A stretch of DNA of 64,000 bases from Euphorbia lathyris (GCF_963576675.1 NC_088918.1:64497001-64561000), one strand, 5' to 3'; positions 1 through 12,683 are shown, numbered from the stretch's first letter. Program-made: numbers and translations. The notes: generated from the sequence alone by a model not told the origin.

Positions 1-582
1 CATAAATGAAAACACGGGTTTCCTACCAACGAACAATTCATATGGTGTGGAACTAGCGGATTTAGTTGGTACTCGATTTAGGGTGAAGAGGGCAGTTTCT
101 AAGGCATAGCTCCAGAACGTCTTTGGAAGTAAGGCCATGCTCATCATGGATCGTACCATATCTAATAGGGTACGGTTTCTCCTCTCGGACACACCATTGT
201 GTTGTGGTGTATAGGGAGGTGTCCATTGTGAGCATATCCCACATTCAATTAGATAATTCAGAAAATCATCTGAAAGATATTCGCCACCTCGATCAGATCG
301 AAGCGTCTTTATTTTCTTTCCTAATTGATTTTCTACTTCATTCTTGAAGCATTTGAATTTCTCAAAAGCTTCTGATTTGTGCTTCATCAAGTAGATGTAA
401 CCATATCGGGCATGGTCATCTATGAAGCTTATGAAGAATCTGAATCCTCCTTTTGCTTGGACTGACATAGGACCGCATACATCTGAATGAATGAGTCCTA
501 GAGTGTCTGATACACGCTCACCTTTATTGCTAAAGGGTGTCTTTGTCATTTTACCTTTTAAACATGATTTGTATGTTTCCAA
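1..582 (-). pseudogene. copia-C integrase core, partial (runs off window)
   Basis: Ty1/copia integrase, the DDE strand-transfer enzyme that inserts element cDNA. Read on the minus strand the frame is open from about 582 to the window edge. It shows the first Asp (HSDVCGP), the second Asp (RSDRGGEY), the Glu in NGVSERRNRT, then the C-terminal FWSYALETA and TPYELFVGRKP motifs. A stop at about 583-585 separates it from the upstream zinc-binding part, so the polyprotein is broken. The rest of pol lies left of the window. The wording resembles the copia group with YLMKHKSE and FKNEVENQLGKK; I do not assign a named lineage. Confidence 0.85.
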
Positions 583-1070
583 TTATTCAGGATCGATTGG
601 ATCTATAAGCCCATCTGAATGTAGCTTTAGCATGCGTCTCTTGTTTATATGGCCTAAACGACAATGCCACAAGTAAGTTGAATTATCTAGCTTATGTCTT
701 TTGGTATCAATTGCAAAAACATGAATTTTGTCATCTAACACATAAATCCCATTTTGTGATATTCCTGAAAAATAAAAGATCGAATCTTTATAAAAATTGC
801 AACTCTTGTCTTTTATTGAAATATGAAAACCATCATCAACAAGGCGGCTAATAGAAATAATATTTCTAGATATTCCTGGAATATCCTCAGGCTGCATCCA
901 GTATCAAGTACCAAAATATTCAGACTGTGAAATTTCAATATAAAACATACCAGATGTTGAAGTCCCAGCTTCTTCCCCTTTTGAGGAAGGCTAGGTACAA
1001 CAACAGTTTCCTTTCCAATGCCCGTCTTTACCACAAAAGTGGCACTCTCCTTTGGGCTTATTCACTTCCT
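583..1070 (-). pseudogene. copia-C zinc knuckle, protease remnant and GAG-pre-integrase
   Basis: Minus-strand continuation upstream of the integrase. A CX2CX4HX4C knuckle (CHFCGKDGHWKGNC) is encoded around 1005-1060, the nucleic-acid-binding end of Gag. The GAG-pre-integrase motif (YLWHCRLGHINKRRM) follows at about 620-665, supplying the His part of the integrase zinc site. The protease region between them is degraded: the DTG-type motif is only a remnant and there is a frame change near 890-910. No intact protease can be read. Confidence 0.75.
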
Positions 1071-1156
1071 TTCCCTTAGCTTTGTAGGGCACGACTTTCT
1101 TACCTTTCTTGGGATAATTAGGATTGGGATAATTCCCTTTCCTTTTTTTTGATCCC

Positions 1157-1780
1157 TCAATGGCAAGAGCCTTGTATGGCTTTGTCTTTCTTCATATTGG
1201 GCTCAACTGACTTGAGCATATTTGCAAGCTCTTCAAGAGAGGTTTGCAAGTCATTCATCTGATAGTTCATAATGAACTGTGAATAACTCTCTGGGAGGGA
1301 TTGAAGAATTAAGTCTATGCTTAATTCGTTATCCATCACAAATCCAATACTAGAAAGTTTGGTAATGTAGCCAATCATCTTGACACAATGTGTCATGATA
1401 AATGTTCCCTCTTGCATCCTGTAACGATATAGCAACTTGGATATCTCGTAGCGTTCGCACCTGGTTTGTTTCCCAAACAATTCCTTTAGGTGCATGATGA
1501 TGGAATAGGCATCCATTTCCTCATGTTGCATTTATAATTCCGGTGTCATCGATGCAAGTATGATGCATTCGGCATGATCATCATCAGCCTTATGCTTCTG
1601 GTAATCATCAATTTCCTCAATGGGAGCATCATCAGCAGGGAGAGGGGGTATCGATGTATCAAGTACATACCCTATTTTATCGAACTTCAAAACAATTTTG
1701 AGGTTACGAAAACAGTCGGTGAAGTTTGAACCATTCAATTTGTTATCGGTAAGAATGTTTTGCAGATTGGTTTTAGTCAT
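1157..1780 (-). pseudogene. copia-C gag, broken
   Basis: Capsid/nucleocapsid gene of a Ty1/copia element. The likely start is the ATG at 1780 (MTKTNLQNIL), followed by the LNGSNF..C.RNLKIVL block typical of plant copia Gag N termini. The middle (HEEMDAYSIIMHLKELF) and the SLPESYSQFIMNY block match the usual UBN2-type Gag. One in-frame stop at about 1532-1534 splits the reading frame. A frameshift near 1165 separates it from the lysine-rich stretch leading to the zinc knuckle. Confidence 0.8.
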
Positions 1781-3385
1781 GATTATAAGAGTGGGTTTAA
1801 TTAAACCTAAGAGTGAGAAAGAGTAAACGTGTGTCATTCATTTGCTTAAAGTATATCAATCTAAAATTATAGGCCTTTTAGTTTATTTTAGATTGCTCCC
1901 ACTATTTTGCCAAATTAATAGCCCTCCATATTAATTCGAAGAATTTCACAAATCCTTTAGTGAGCTAGGACCCTAACTCCTGAGATTTCTCCTTGAGTTT
2001 ACTCAACAAGATAGTCTCATTCATTAGGTAGATTCATGTAATCAATCACATCTTTAATGTGATTCCTAGGTTATTGGGTTACTAACCACATTAGTAACTA
2101 ATATGCTATTCATATTAATCCCAACCGTCTTGCCCATTAGTTTATAATAACATGAGTTTACTCATCCAATTATCATAATCTAATTTAAGTATTACCCCAT
2201 ATTCATGAAAAATGATTTTTGATAATTCAGGTGTTACCGAAAGGACCCCGAGCTTGAGTTTACTCAACAACCCAAAGGCCCTCAGCACTACCGGCTGAAT
2301 TATAATATTAGGGAGGGGCAACCGATTTTAATAACTTGTTTATTTACTTAACTTTTTAATGAGGGATTTTATTTTAGGTCTCATAATCTAACTTAGTCTT
2401 GATTTGCTTTAGCATACATCAGACACATACATTCACATACATTGGCGTTATGGACATATCATCTAAATTATTCCGTCGAGCTAGAGACGGAATAAAATGG
2501 CAAACCTAAGGAAATACTAACTATTACATATTTCTCTTTAGGTCATCCGTCTTCTCCATGGCGCCTTGAAATTACATATTAATTTCTATACTACTAAAGA
2601 AAACTTCAATTGAATTGAAGGGAATCAGATGAGATGAGAAATTACAATAGATAGTAGAAAGGCAGGACTTGCATGCCCTATTTCAAAAATACCAAAAGAC
2701 TAAAGAATGTCCAAATATGTCCATAACTCCAAACATGCATAGACTCAATTAAATAAATTTAATTGGTTGATTACATAGCTATTTTATGTAATATTTATGT
2801 TAATCACATTAACATATCAAATTAACTTTCATCCAATTTTATTTCTAATAGTTTCGTATCTTTTATATTAATCTTTAGATTAATATAACTATACAAAACT
2901 TTAATTATGCACGTTCCAATTATTTTGATTTTAATTCATTTAATATTTTGATTTACAAATTGGTAAAACAAACTTTTAAACAAATTTTCATTCGATAATC
3001 AAAACAGAAAACTATCAATTTCTGAAACATATATATTTAAATATAAAAACGATTTTCAATATATATATATCAGTTCTAAAACGGTTTTAAAACGATTTTC
3101 AGAAAATAGGAAAAACTACTATAGATTTCCGTTTTATCTTTAGAATTAATAAAACTGATTTTATCAGTCTAACTATAAAACTAATAGATTTTTGTTATAA
3201 TAATTATCAACCAAAATAATTAGGAACATACGCATAATCTATTTTAATTAACAATTAATTAAAACTTATTTATCTTTAGAATCAATTAATCAAAACAATT
3301 TGTTAATTAATCCTAACTATAAATATTTATTCAATCCTATTGAAAAACTTCTAAATTTTCATATATGAAATAACGGATTTAACGA
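1781..3385 (-). other. copia-C 5' leader, non-coding
   Basis: AT-rich stretch between the primer site and the gag ATG of the minus-strand element. I see no protein-like reading frame. Its length (about 1.6 kb) is large for a copia leader, so part may be decayed or inserted sequence; I see no boundary for an insertion. Confidence 0.5.
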
Positions 3386-3399
3386 TGGCTCTGATACCA
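3386..3399 (-). promoter_or_regulatory. primer binding site (tRNA-iMet) of copia-C
   Basis: On the minus strand this reads TGGTATCAGAGCCA, complementary to the 3' end of plant initiator tRNA-Met. It lies one base inside the LTR end and fixes the element's orientation as minus. Confidence 0.9.
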
Positions 3400-3400
3400 C

Positions 3401-5480
3401 TGTTGGAAATTAGGCTAAGGTATAGCAGCGGAAATATAAAAATTTTAACCTATTTCCATTTAACCACAAGATCCGTTAACCGTTATTTCATATAAAGAAT
3501 GATAAGAAGAAATACCTTTTAGAAGTTCTATCTACCGTTGCAAACGAAGTGCCCACAACTTCAAAATAGATAGAAACTGTCTACCAATCTGCCCCTATCC
3601 AAAACAGACCTTCCAGACCTCCGAACGACAATCCCTTCGGTGCAAACATGGAAGAATTTGTCTAGAACCTCCTGTCCAAAAATCGCGACGATCCGACGGT
3701 TCAATCCCCGGGTATCCGCGAAATCGTGAACTGACCTGATGTAGGAGTAGTAAAACGAATTTCTCCCTTTTATTTGTTTTTTCTTCTTCGAGTTCCCAAA
3801 CACGAAATAAAACACGGGAAGATTAATTTGGAATCAACCATTGAATAGCAACCAAAGTAGATTGCCTCTAATTAATCAACACAAGATCAAGGATAAAAGA
3901 AATAGATGAAAATCAATTGATCAAACGAAACCGTAGAGAAATCTCGTCCTCGAACTAGGGGTGTCGAATTTTCTCTCTCTTGGACTAGGTGATTTTCGAA
4001 AATCACAGTAGGGTATGGCTTTCTTGGATTTCAAAAATCTCAAGGGAAGGGGTATTTATAATCTCTTGTATCTAATCCCTAGTTAGATAGAATTAGGTTA
4101 CTGAATAGGAATTCCATTCGGAATAGAATTCCTAATTATTATCTCACTATATATCTAATATATTAAGGATAATAATAATAATCTTATTGGATAATAATAG
4201 GAGTATATTAATCTAATTAAAACTCCTAACTTAATTATCTCTTAATTAATTTAATTCATATTCCTAATCTAATTAGGATTAACGAAATCAAATTAATTAT
4301 TCATGTATATTACTACATGAATTTCGACCCCCTTATGTCCATGGGCCTTATTGGGCTCAATTGGGCTTCTATCAATTAATTAACATCTATCTCTCTTTTA
4401 GGTTCCAAGTCTTATGTGTGATCCATTAGGTTCTTATTGCTTCTAGCCGTATGCAACGTTATTAAATTAATTTTCAAAGAATTATACTTAATCTTTGCAT
4501 AACGGAATGATGTACAGAGTATGTGATTAGCAAGTCCGTAATCATTCCTCCAGAGCTATAAGAAGACAAGTTGATTCTGTCGTTAACCTTTCCGTATTAG
4601 TTACAGTATAATTCGATCCTTTATCAACTACATCCTTGAACTGAATCTTATGACTATGGGTGATGTCAAGTCACATATAGTGAGACGTTCGTTTTACTTG
4701 TACATGCCGAGTCAACTCAAAAAGATAGGTTAAGTGAAATCTGTATTTCTTACTCTTAAGCTATCACCTTGCAAGGATTTAGAGTCGAGTCTTCCACAAG
4801 CGATCCATGGATGTATCTCCCATTTATCGGGAGTGATAAATGCTCAATCCAATATATAACGACTCCGCAATTACTTCCTATGATATCTAACGTCTACTGT
4901 TCACACCCCAGAGTCATCTCTGTTAAGGATCATGTTACACTAGAGTCAAAGCATCACATTCCGTAATTCAGAATACCAATTAATATTCCTTTGAGTTTGA
5001 GGATTAATTATACCTATTAATACCAATGAGATGAACATGTGACAAGGATGAATCTACCCATCCTGTTATCTCAAATCGGATCCCCAATCCTAATGAACAA
5101 CGTTTCATCGGATCTATGTAACTGTCCAGATATCTGTATGAAGCTTATGAGATCAGCTTTCTGTCGGACAGAAGACATTGTTACATACAAGTCTCAACAG
5201 TGATATGTCAATCCCAAATATATCACTTGACTTGGGGTGGTTTTAAGTTTATCAGTTTACTATAAAGTTTTGTCTCACTTCATGCTTGTATGAACACTTT
5301 ATAATCACTTTAAATAAACTTACAGATTTCCTTTTATTAGACTTTATTTAGTGCTTAAAAGGGATTGCCTTTATATAGTTATAAAACATATATCTCATTA
5401 AACAAATGATATAAAGAACAATCCATTTACATTAAGTTTGTATCCTAGAACAATTGTCTATAGGACACTAAACCCCAACA
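3401..5480 (-). repeat. copia-C 5' LTR
   Basis: A 2,080-bp LTR bounded by the inverted ends TGTTGG and CCAACA, next to the primer site. Plant-type AT-rich LTR with no coding content. The partner LTR is outside the window, so the target duplication cannot be checked; GTTAT at 5481-5485 is the expected copy on this side. Confidence 0.85.
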
Positions 5481-5559
5481 GTTATCGGTATCAATCCTAT
5501 GTAATGTAATGTTAACTCTACTCTGGATTTCCAGAGTAACGTGAAACTTTATAAGTACG
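5481..5559. other. unassigned 79-bp segment
   Basis: Short sequence between the copia-C LTR and the SIRE 3'-ORF fragment. It matches neither neighbour nor the equivalent position in the other repeat unit (15641-15719). It holds a small palindrome, CTCTGGA-TT-TCCAGAG, at 5521-5536. It may be filler or an unrelated remnant at a rearrangement breakpoint. Confidence 0.4.
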
Positions 5560-5755
5560 TGTTTGATGCACTGTCAGATACAATTACTTCGGTGGGTAAG
5601 TCTCAAGCCTACATACTGAGCCTGCTCAGCACCGTCGAACTAGGAATACCTAAAGAGGTATTGGATAAAGGCGTTATTGTCTTCGACGGCATCAATGAAA
5701 GTGCCGACAAGCTTAAGGAGTTGTCCGCTGTACTGACCACCGCGGTCCAATGAGT
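5560..5755 (+). pseudogene. SIRE 3' accessory ORF, C-terminal fragment (unit 0)
   Basis: Encodes the piece from about LSDTITSVGKSQ to LTTAVQ, nearly identical to the end of the truncated 3' ORF at 15720-15915. It lies upstream of a SIRE 5' LTR, where no SIRE 3' ORF belongs, so it is the tail of another copy of the chimeric repeat unit. Confidence 0.85.
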
Positions 5756-6413
5756 TAGTATCTCATCTATATACAATACTAGGAAAGTGGGTATGATCCC
5801 ACTGAATTTCACATACGCATAGGGTTCATTAGGATTCTGCATGAATCTGTTTGAAATGCCACTTATAGCCTATCGTTTTAACACACGGAGGTGGATCCAC
5901 TAAGTTCTACACTTGGTTATCACGTATAGACTACATCTCAGCCTTCATGGCTTTATGCCATTGATCTGAATATGGGCTTTCAATAGGATCCTGATAAGTT
6001 TTGGGCTCCTCCTGGTCAATGACCATAAAGTCCTCATCATCGGTTATGATTGAGTTGTACTTCTCTAACTGATGATGTGTCCTATCTGACCCTCTAGGTT
6101 CCTGCACTGGTTCAGCCTCCTCAATTTTTAGAGGACCGGAATCAGTTCCCAAAACATCCTCAGCATCTACTATACGAGTTTGTGAGTCTTGAATCTCAAC
6201 GAGTTCAACATTACTCCAATTGTGTTCTTTGGAAAGGAGTTCCTTCTCCAAAAAGACTGCATATATAGCCACTTATGTTTATTCTCTATTGGATTGTAGA
6301 AGTAATAACCCTTTGTTTCCTTAGGGTAACCCTAAATCCTCATTAAGGAAACGTTGGGATTTCGGCCCGTCCATAATTCATATGGTGTTCCTTCAACTAT
6401 CGTGCTTGGTGTA
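5756..6413 (-). pseudogene. copia-B RT/integrase-tail fragment (unit 1 copy)
   Basis: Minus-strand copia coding remnant. From right to left it reads integrase end (VEGTPYELW, GRNPNV), the linker (FLEKELLSKEHNWSNVELV), the start of RT (SPYSDQWHKAMKAEM), stops, an internal deletion, and the RT catalytic motif (here YIDEI) at about 5760-5775. It ends abruptly at the SIRE fragment. It is almost identical to 15916-16573. GTGTA at 6409-6413 is the target duplication of the SIRE insertion. Confidence 0.85.
6409..6413. repeat. target-site duplication GTGTA (left)
   Basis: Matches GTGTA at 17914-17918 after the right-hand LTR. The two flanks together rebuild the order of a copia integrase (LLNNTL then TIVEGTPYELW on the minus strand), so the SIRE element inserted into copia-B here. 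Confidence 0.85.
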
Positions 6414-7755
6414 TGTTGAAACACCTTTCCACATGATTTTTATTTGACAAAATTATTTAAGTAAAATTAAATATATTCTAAACACACTAAGTTTAAATGC
6501 TTTGATTTATTACACTAATGTGTTTGTTCAATGTTGAGTTAAATTGTTTATAAGACATAAAGACTAAAAGGCTTAAAGCCCAATACAGAAGTCAAAGCCC
6601 AAGTCAAACAGATCAAGACCACTCGGCCCGCGTATGCAAAACGCTGTCGTTATGTACAAAACACAGCTCAGCAGAAGAAGGATCGAGAAGACCTTCGTTG
6701 AACAACTTCGAAACGAAGCCGTTGAGTTGTATCGACAAAGAGTACAAGACAGCAGCTGAGCAAGAACAACTTCCAGACAAAGTATTTCTACTTTGGGTAA
6801 AATTCAGAAGACATAGAAAGTTGTCTAGTTGACCTTACCATAAATGGAGAGACATTCTGCTGGACTGACTAAAAGATGCTCAGCACTGACCGAAGACAGA
6901 AGATACTTGAATCTGATTGGCCGAGAGCACTGAGTAGGACTGAGTGACAACGACAGGAAGCCGTTTCCCTCCAAAGGTTATTTCGAAATTCAAAATGACT
7001 GATGCCTCAGACGTCTCTATAAATAGGGCCTTTCAGTGCTTCATTGAATACAGAACTTTATCAAGCCATTACGCTGATCAAAATTCTACTCAAAGTTCTG
7101 TGAGAAAAAGCAAAGCAAATTCTTACACCAAATTCTATATCTTTCGTGTAAAAGTCTAGAGTGATTATTCAATCATCTAAGGTGTCTTAGCAATTGTTGT
7201 TTAGGACAAATCTTTATCATTTCTAGAGATTAGAAAGGAGAGGCTGAGTACTCGGTTATAGTACTCAACAAGAGATTAGGAGTGAGTAGAGGTATAGAGG
7301 AAGGTACTCTTATTATACTTAGCTTCTAAGTTGTAAAAGGTTTTATGCTCTACCGTTAAAGAGCTCAGTAGAGAATTCGAAAGCTCGGAACGTGTTCCGG
7401 GGACAGGACGTAGGCTTAGAGGCCGAACCTGGATAAATCTGCTGAGTAACATCTTTCTAACCTTAAACTCCTTAATATATATATTGCTTGCTTAAACAAA
7501 ACTGACCAAGTAAAGAGGTCACGCTGAGTTGTATACATTGAGTATCTGAGTTCAGGAATAGACTCAAGTGTTATCTCCTGACTCAAAGAAAGAAGCCGAT
7601 TTAGTCACCAGTTGACTAAGCTAGTGTCTTAATTTACTCAGCGTGCTGTGTAATCCTTTTTAAAGAAAAGAAAGTCAGCCTTAACGTACTAAAATTTTAA
7701 ATAGTTCCTATCCCCCCCCATTGGAACTAACTTGTTACGTTATAAGGGACCAACA
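6414..7755 (+). repeat. SIRE LTR 1
   Basis: 1,342-bp LTR starting TGTTGAAACACC and ending GGGACCAACA, followed two bases later by the primer site. It contains TATAAATA (7018-7025), the palindrome CGGAACGTGTTCCGG (7386-7400) and the inverted pair GCTGAGTAC/GTACTCAAC-like near 7250. It is close to the LTRs at 16574, 26679, 53179 and 58880. Confidence 0.92.
7018..7025 (+). promoter_or_regulatory. TATA box of SIRE LTR 1
   Basis: TATAAATA in the context CTCTATAAATAG, conserved in all five SIRE LTRs (also 17178-17185, 27265-27272, 53764-53771, 59467-59474). It would set the U3/R boundary about 30 bp downstream. Confidence 0.7.
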
Positions 7756-7757
7756 AA

Positions 7758-7769
7758 TGGTATCAGAGC
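7758..7769 (+). promoter_or_regulatory. primer binding site (tRNA-iMet), SIRE copy 1
   Basis: TGGTATCAGAGC two bases after the LTR end. It matches the 3' end of initiator tRNA-Met. Confidence 0.92.
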
Positions 7770-7817
7770 TTAAAAGCTCACTGTGAAAATTTTAACTACC
7801 TTGAGCTGATCCCCACT

Positions 7818-9549
7818 ATGGCTGAAAACAGCACTCGATTTCTCCCAGGAAACCAGACAACTCAGATTTTACCTGAGGGGCTATCCATTACTCGGCCTCC
7901 CCTATGCTTCGGGACTAACTACACCTTCTGGAAGAATAGGATGAAAAACTTTATTTAGGCAACAAATATGAGTGCATGGCTTTCAATAGTCCAAGGCCCA
8001 TTTGTTCCTGTTGAAGTTGTGCCTGGCCAAACCGTTGTCAAAGCTGAGGCCAAATGGACAGAGGATGATCTCAAGAAGCTACAAAATCACGCTTCGGCTA
8101 TAAATATGCTTCACTGTGTGCTTAATGCTGCAGAATATAACAAGATATCAGGTTGTGAGTCAGCGCAAGAGATCTGGAAGAAGCTGGAGGTCACCTACTA
8201 AGGAACCAACAAAGTGAAAGAGTCCAAGGTGAACCAGCAGATGAGACTATACGAGCTGTTCGAAATGAACGATGATGAAGGAATCTCTGACATGAATGCA
8301 TGGTTTACAAACATCATCAATGAGCTCAAGAGACTTGGGAAGATCTTCACTGAGGAAGAACAAGTCAAGAAGATTCTTAGGAGTCTTCCTAAAAACTGGC
8401 AAGCAAAGAAGACCGTTGTTGAGGAAGCTCAAGACTTAACCACCTATAAGTATGATGAACTCATCGGCTCACTGCTGACCAATGAGATCTCGATGAAGAA
8501 TTTTGAGGTGAAGGAAAAGTCGGAAGACAAGAAGCAAAAGTCTCTTGTCATGAAAGCTGACTCCACTGATGGGAGCTCAACAGACGATGAAGAGATGGCT
8601 ATGTTTACCAGAAAGATGAAAAGGCTGTTCAAGAAGAATGACAAATATTCTAAGAAGCCTTATAAAAAGTCTGACAAAGCTGACTCCAGCGACAGCAAGT
8701 ACAAGAAGGACAGCTCAAAGCCCATTACTTGCTTTGAATGTCATCAAACTGGCCATATCAAGTCAAGCCGTCCCTCGTTGAGGAAAGAAAGAAAGAGCGG
8801 TAAGAAGGCAATGGTGGCAACCTGGAGTGATAGTGATGATTCATCATCATCTAAAGCTGATGCCACTGAGTCAGCGAAGATTTGTTTCATGGCTGACAAA
8901 CTTGCTGAGCCATGTGCTTCTGAGCATGCTGACCCCTCCATTGCGTCTGACGATGAGGAACAGTCAACTGAGGTAACATCACTACCCTTGCTCAGAAATG
9001 AAATGGTTAATGCCCTGAGTGATCTTTACACACTTGTCAAAAAGTGTAATAAAAAGGTTAGAGCACTCAGCAGGCGATGTGACGAGGTTGAGGAGGTCAA
9101 ACTGAGTGACCTTCGATATCTTCTTCAACTCAGATTTGCATAGTAACATTGGAATTATGCAAAAGTTTGTCTCTAAGGTCCAATCAGATTCTAAGAAACT
9201 GAGAAAGGACGTCACATCCATTCAGAACCAACTAAAGGTTCCAAACAAAAGAAATATTCCTCTGAATGCTCAGTACCGAAGTACTAGTCAGTAGAGATGG
9301 AATCCTCAGCGGAATGTCCAGTGTGACTTTTGTGGGAAGAAAGGACACACCACAAAGGTGTGCTGGCATGCTCAGCACTAGGGTGATGACCAGTTAGTGA
9401 GAAATCCTAAACAGAAGGTCAGCTGTGACTTCTGTGGAAAGAATGGCCATACTGTCCAAGTATGCCGCCATAAAATAAAATATGATGCTTTACATTTTGA
9501 ACCTAATAAGCAAGGACCCAAAAAGAATTGGGTACCTAAAATTAACTAG
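7818..9549 (+). pseudogene. SIRE copy 1 gag, broken
   Basis: Gag polyprotein that would form the capsid and bind genomic RNA. The ATG at 7818 begins a protein whose copies elsewhere start M-GENSTRFLPGNQ. It contains the UBN2-type block (WKNRMKNFI, EIWKKLEVTY, LGKIFTEEEQVKKILRSLP), a lysine-rich region, a first knuckle (CFECHQTGHIKSS) whose last Cys is lost, and two further knuckles of the type CDFCGKxGHTxxVC. Breaks: TAG at 7956, TAA at 8199, a deletion frameshift near 9125, and stops at 9292 and about 9379. Gag ends with TAG at 9547-9549 after NWVPKIN. Confidence 0.88.
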
Positions 9550-9554
9550 TTACA

Positions 9555-12500
9555 TTGCAGGTGAGCCTGAGATGTGCTGAGAAGTCAAAGATGTGGTATA
9601 TTGACAGCGCATGCTCGAGGCATATGACTGGTGATGAAACTCAGTTCATCACATTCGAGCGTAAACAAGGAGGAAGCGTAAGTTTTGGAGACAACAAAAA
9701 GGGTAAGAGAGTAGGGTCAGGAACCATTGGAGGTAATCGTACTATTGAGTCAGTCTCCCTAGTCAGCAGACTCAAATATAACTTACTCAACGTAGCTCAG
9801 CTATGTGACAATGGGAGAAAAGTTATATTTGATGACACTGGATGTAAAATATTCGAGGGTAAATCTAATAAGTTAATTTTAACTGCCCCTCTCATTGATA
9901 ATGTCTTCATGCTGAACTTAGAGAAAAAGTTTTCAAAAACTGTATGCTTAGTTTCAAAGGAAGAAAATTCCTGGCTATGGCACATGAGACTTGGTCATGT
10001 AAGCATGGACCTCCTAGCCAAATTAGCAAGAAAGCAATTGGTTGAGGGACTGCTAGAACTTAAATTTGAAAAAGATCAACTATGCCACGCTTGCCAAGCT
10101 GGAAAACAAACCAAACAATCTTTTCATAGTAAAAATATTGTCTCAACTAAGCGTCCGTTAGAGTTACTACACTTAGATCTCTTCGATCCAGTCCAGCCGC
10201 TGAGTCTGGGTGGAAGAAGATTTTCCTTGGTCATTGTAGATGACTTTTCTCGGTACACTTGGATCATCTTGCTGAGTAGCAAGGATGAGACCTTTGAGAC
10301 ATTTTCAAATTTGGTTAGAAAACTTGAAAATGATAAAGACCTAAAATTGGCTCACATCCGTAGTGATAATGGTGGAGAATTAAAAAACCAACAGTTTGTT
10401 GAATTCTGTGAAGACAACGACATTGACCATAATTTTTCTGCTCCTAGGATGCCTCAACAAAATGGGGTTGTTGAAAGAAAGAACAGAACCTTGGTTGAAA
10501 TAGCCAGGACAATGCTGAGTGAGCATAGGCTTCCAAAGTACTTTTGGGGAGAAGCTATTAACACAGCGTGCTATATTCTTAATAGGGCTCTTGTTAGACC
10601 TATACTAAAGAAAACCTCCTATGAACTTTGGAAAGAACGAAAGCCCAACATTGGATACTTTTGTGCCTTTGGCTGTAAATGTTTTATTTTAAACACCAAA
10701 GATAGCCTAGCTAACTTTAACTCAAAAGCTGATGAAGCTATCTTTTTAGGCTACTCAACAAACAGCAAAGCATACAGAGTTTTCAATAAACGAACTCAAG
10801 TTTTAGAAGAGTCAGTACATGTTGAGTTCGACGAAACTAACCCTGCAGGAAGATATCTGTCGCTAACTAAGGATGATCCACACTCAATACCCGCTGATCA
10901 AGATACAACCGCTAAGTCATTCCCTCAAGGGCTGTCCAAAGGTAAAAGTGAACCTCAAATTGTTTTCACTGGCCAGTCTACACCTGCAGCGATTGTTGAA
11001 ACACAGACAGCACAAGACATCAATCTACCAAAGGAGATAAGGATACCAAGAGGACACTCAGAGAGTTCTATTCTTGATGCCGCTGAGAATACCCTAATGA
11101 CAAGAAACCAACTCAGGAGATACCTCGGCAATGTAGCCTTCGTCTCAGTTCAGGAACCAAAGAACTTCGCTGATGCTGAGGAAGATGAATTCTGGATGAG
11201 CGCAATGTAAGAGGAACTTGACCAATTCAGAAGAAACGATGTATAGGAGTTAGTGCCACATCTAAGGAGTCAGAAGACCATTGGAACAAGATGGGTCTTC
11301 CGCAACAAGCTGGATGAACAAGGAAATGTAGTCAGGAACAAAGCAAGGCTTGTAGCTCAGGGCTACAGTCAACAAGAAGGTATTGACTATGGTGAGACCT
11401 TTGCCCCAGTGGCAAGGCTAGAGGCTATTATAATTTTATGCGCTTATGCAAGTTATATGAACTTTAAACTGTTTCAAATGGATGTTAAGAGTGCATTCCT
11501 TAATGGAGTTATAAACGAGGAAGTTTATTTCAATCAACCTCCAAGGTTTGAGGATCCTAAATTCCCAAACCACGTTTATAAACTCAAAAAGGCTTTGTAC
11601 GGCCTCAAGCAAGCACCACGTGCTTGGTATGAGAGGCTGACCAGTTTCCTGCTGACTAGAAACTATGTTAGAGGCAAAGCTGATACAACCTTATTCATTA
11701 AGAGAAAGGGTAAAGATACCCTGCTGGCTCAAATATATGTTGATGATATCATTTTCGGTGCTACTAATGAGTCAATGTGCAAGGAATTTAGCAAGCAAAT
11801 GCAGACTGAGTTTGAAATGTCAATGATGGGAGAACTCAACTTCTTCCTTGGACTTCAAATCAAACAAGGGAAAAATGGCATCTTCATCAGTCAAGCTAAA
11901 TATGCCAAGGAGATATTGAAGAAATATGATCTTGAAAATTGCAAGCCAATATCTACTCCTTTGGGCACTGATACTGTCCTTTGTGCTGACGAGAATGGTA
12001 AGTCAGTAGACACCAAATTGTATCGAGGTATGATAGGCTCTCTACTTTACTTAACATCAAGTAGACCGGACATTCAATTCTCAGTATGCTACTGTGCTAG
12101 ATATCAATCTAACCCTAAAGAATCTCATTACATAGCTGTAAAAAGAATCCTTAGATATTTGCAAAGCTCAGTGAACGCATGTTTATGGTATCCCAACACT
12201 CATGGTTTTACACTCGTTGGATACACTGACGTTGACTATGGACGAGACAGGCTTGAACGAAAAAGCACCTCTGGAGGATGTCACTTCTTAGGAAGCTGTC
12301 TTGTATCCTGGTTCAGCAAGAAGCAGGCGTCAGTAGCCTTGTCTACCACTGAAGCTGAGTACATTGCTGCTGGACAATGTGTTGCTCAAGTCCTATGGAT
12401 TAAGCAATAGCTTGAAGACTATGGTGTTCAAACAAAGACAATTGAGGTCAAATGTGACAACAAACGTGCAATTGATCTATCAAATAACCCAATTCAGCAC

Positions 12501-12683
12501 AGCAGGATGAAGCATGTCAGCATAAGACATCACTTCATTAGAGACCATGTACTCAAGGGTGAGATAAAGCTAACCTATGTCCCAACGGATGCGCAGCTTG
12601 CGGATATCTTCACAAAGCCACTGGCTCGTGAGCAGTTCAGCATACTGAGAGAAGCAATTGGTATGTTTAATCCTCTTCAGTAA
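9555..12683 (+). pseudogene. SIRE copy 1 pol (protease-integrase-RT-RNase H), three stops
   Basis: Polyprotein in a different frame from gag. Order: protease motif ([12 protein letters not shown], 9599-9634), GAG-pre-integrase (WLWHMRLGHVSM) with CHACQAG, integrase Asp (LHLDLF), Asp (IRSDNGGE) and Glu ([13 protein letters not shown]), linker, RT ([12 protein letters not shown]; catalytic IYVDDIIFG near 11740), RNase H ([29 protein letters not shown]). It ends at TAA 12681-12683 after MFNPLQ. In-frame stops lie at 11208, 11244 and 12408; otherwise the frame is kept throughout. No ATG precedes the protease: the position where copies 3 and 4 have ATG is TTG. Confidence 0.92.

Noticed and set aside
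4769..4966. 65-residue frame in the copia-C LTR
   Set aside because: Sits in LTR sequence with no family similarity.
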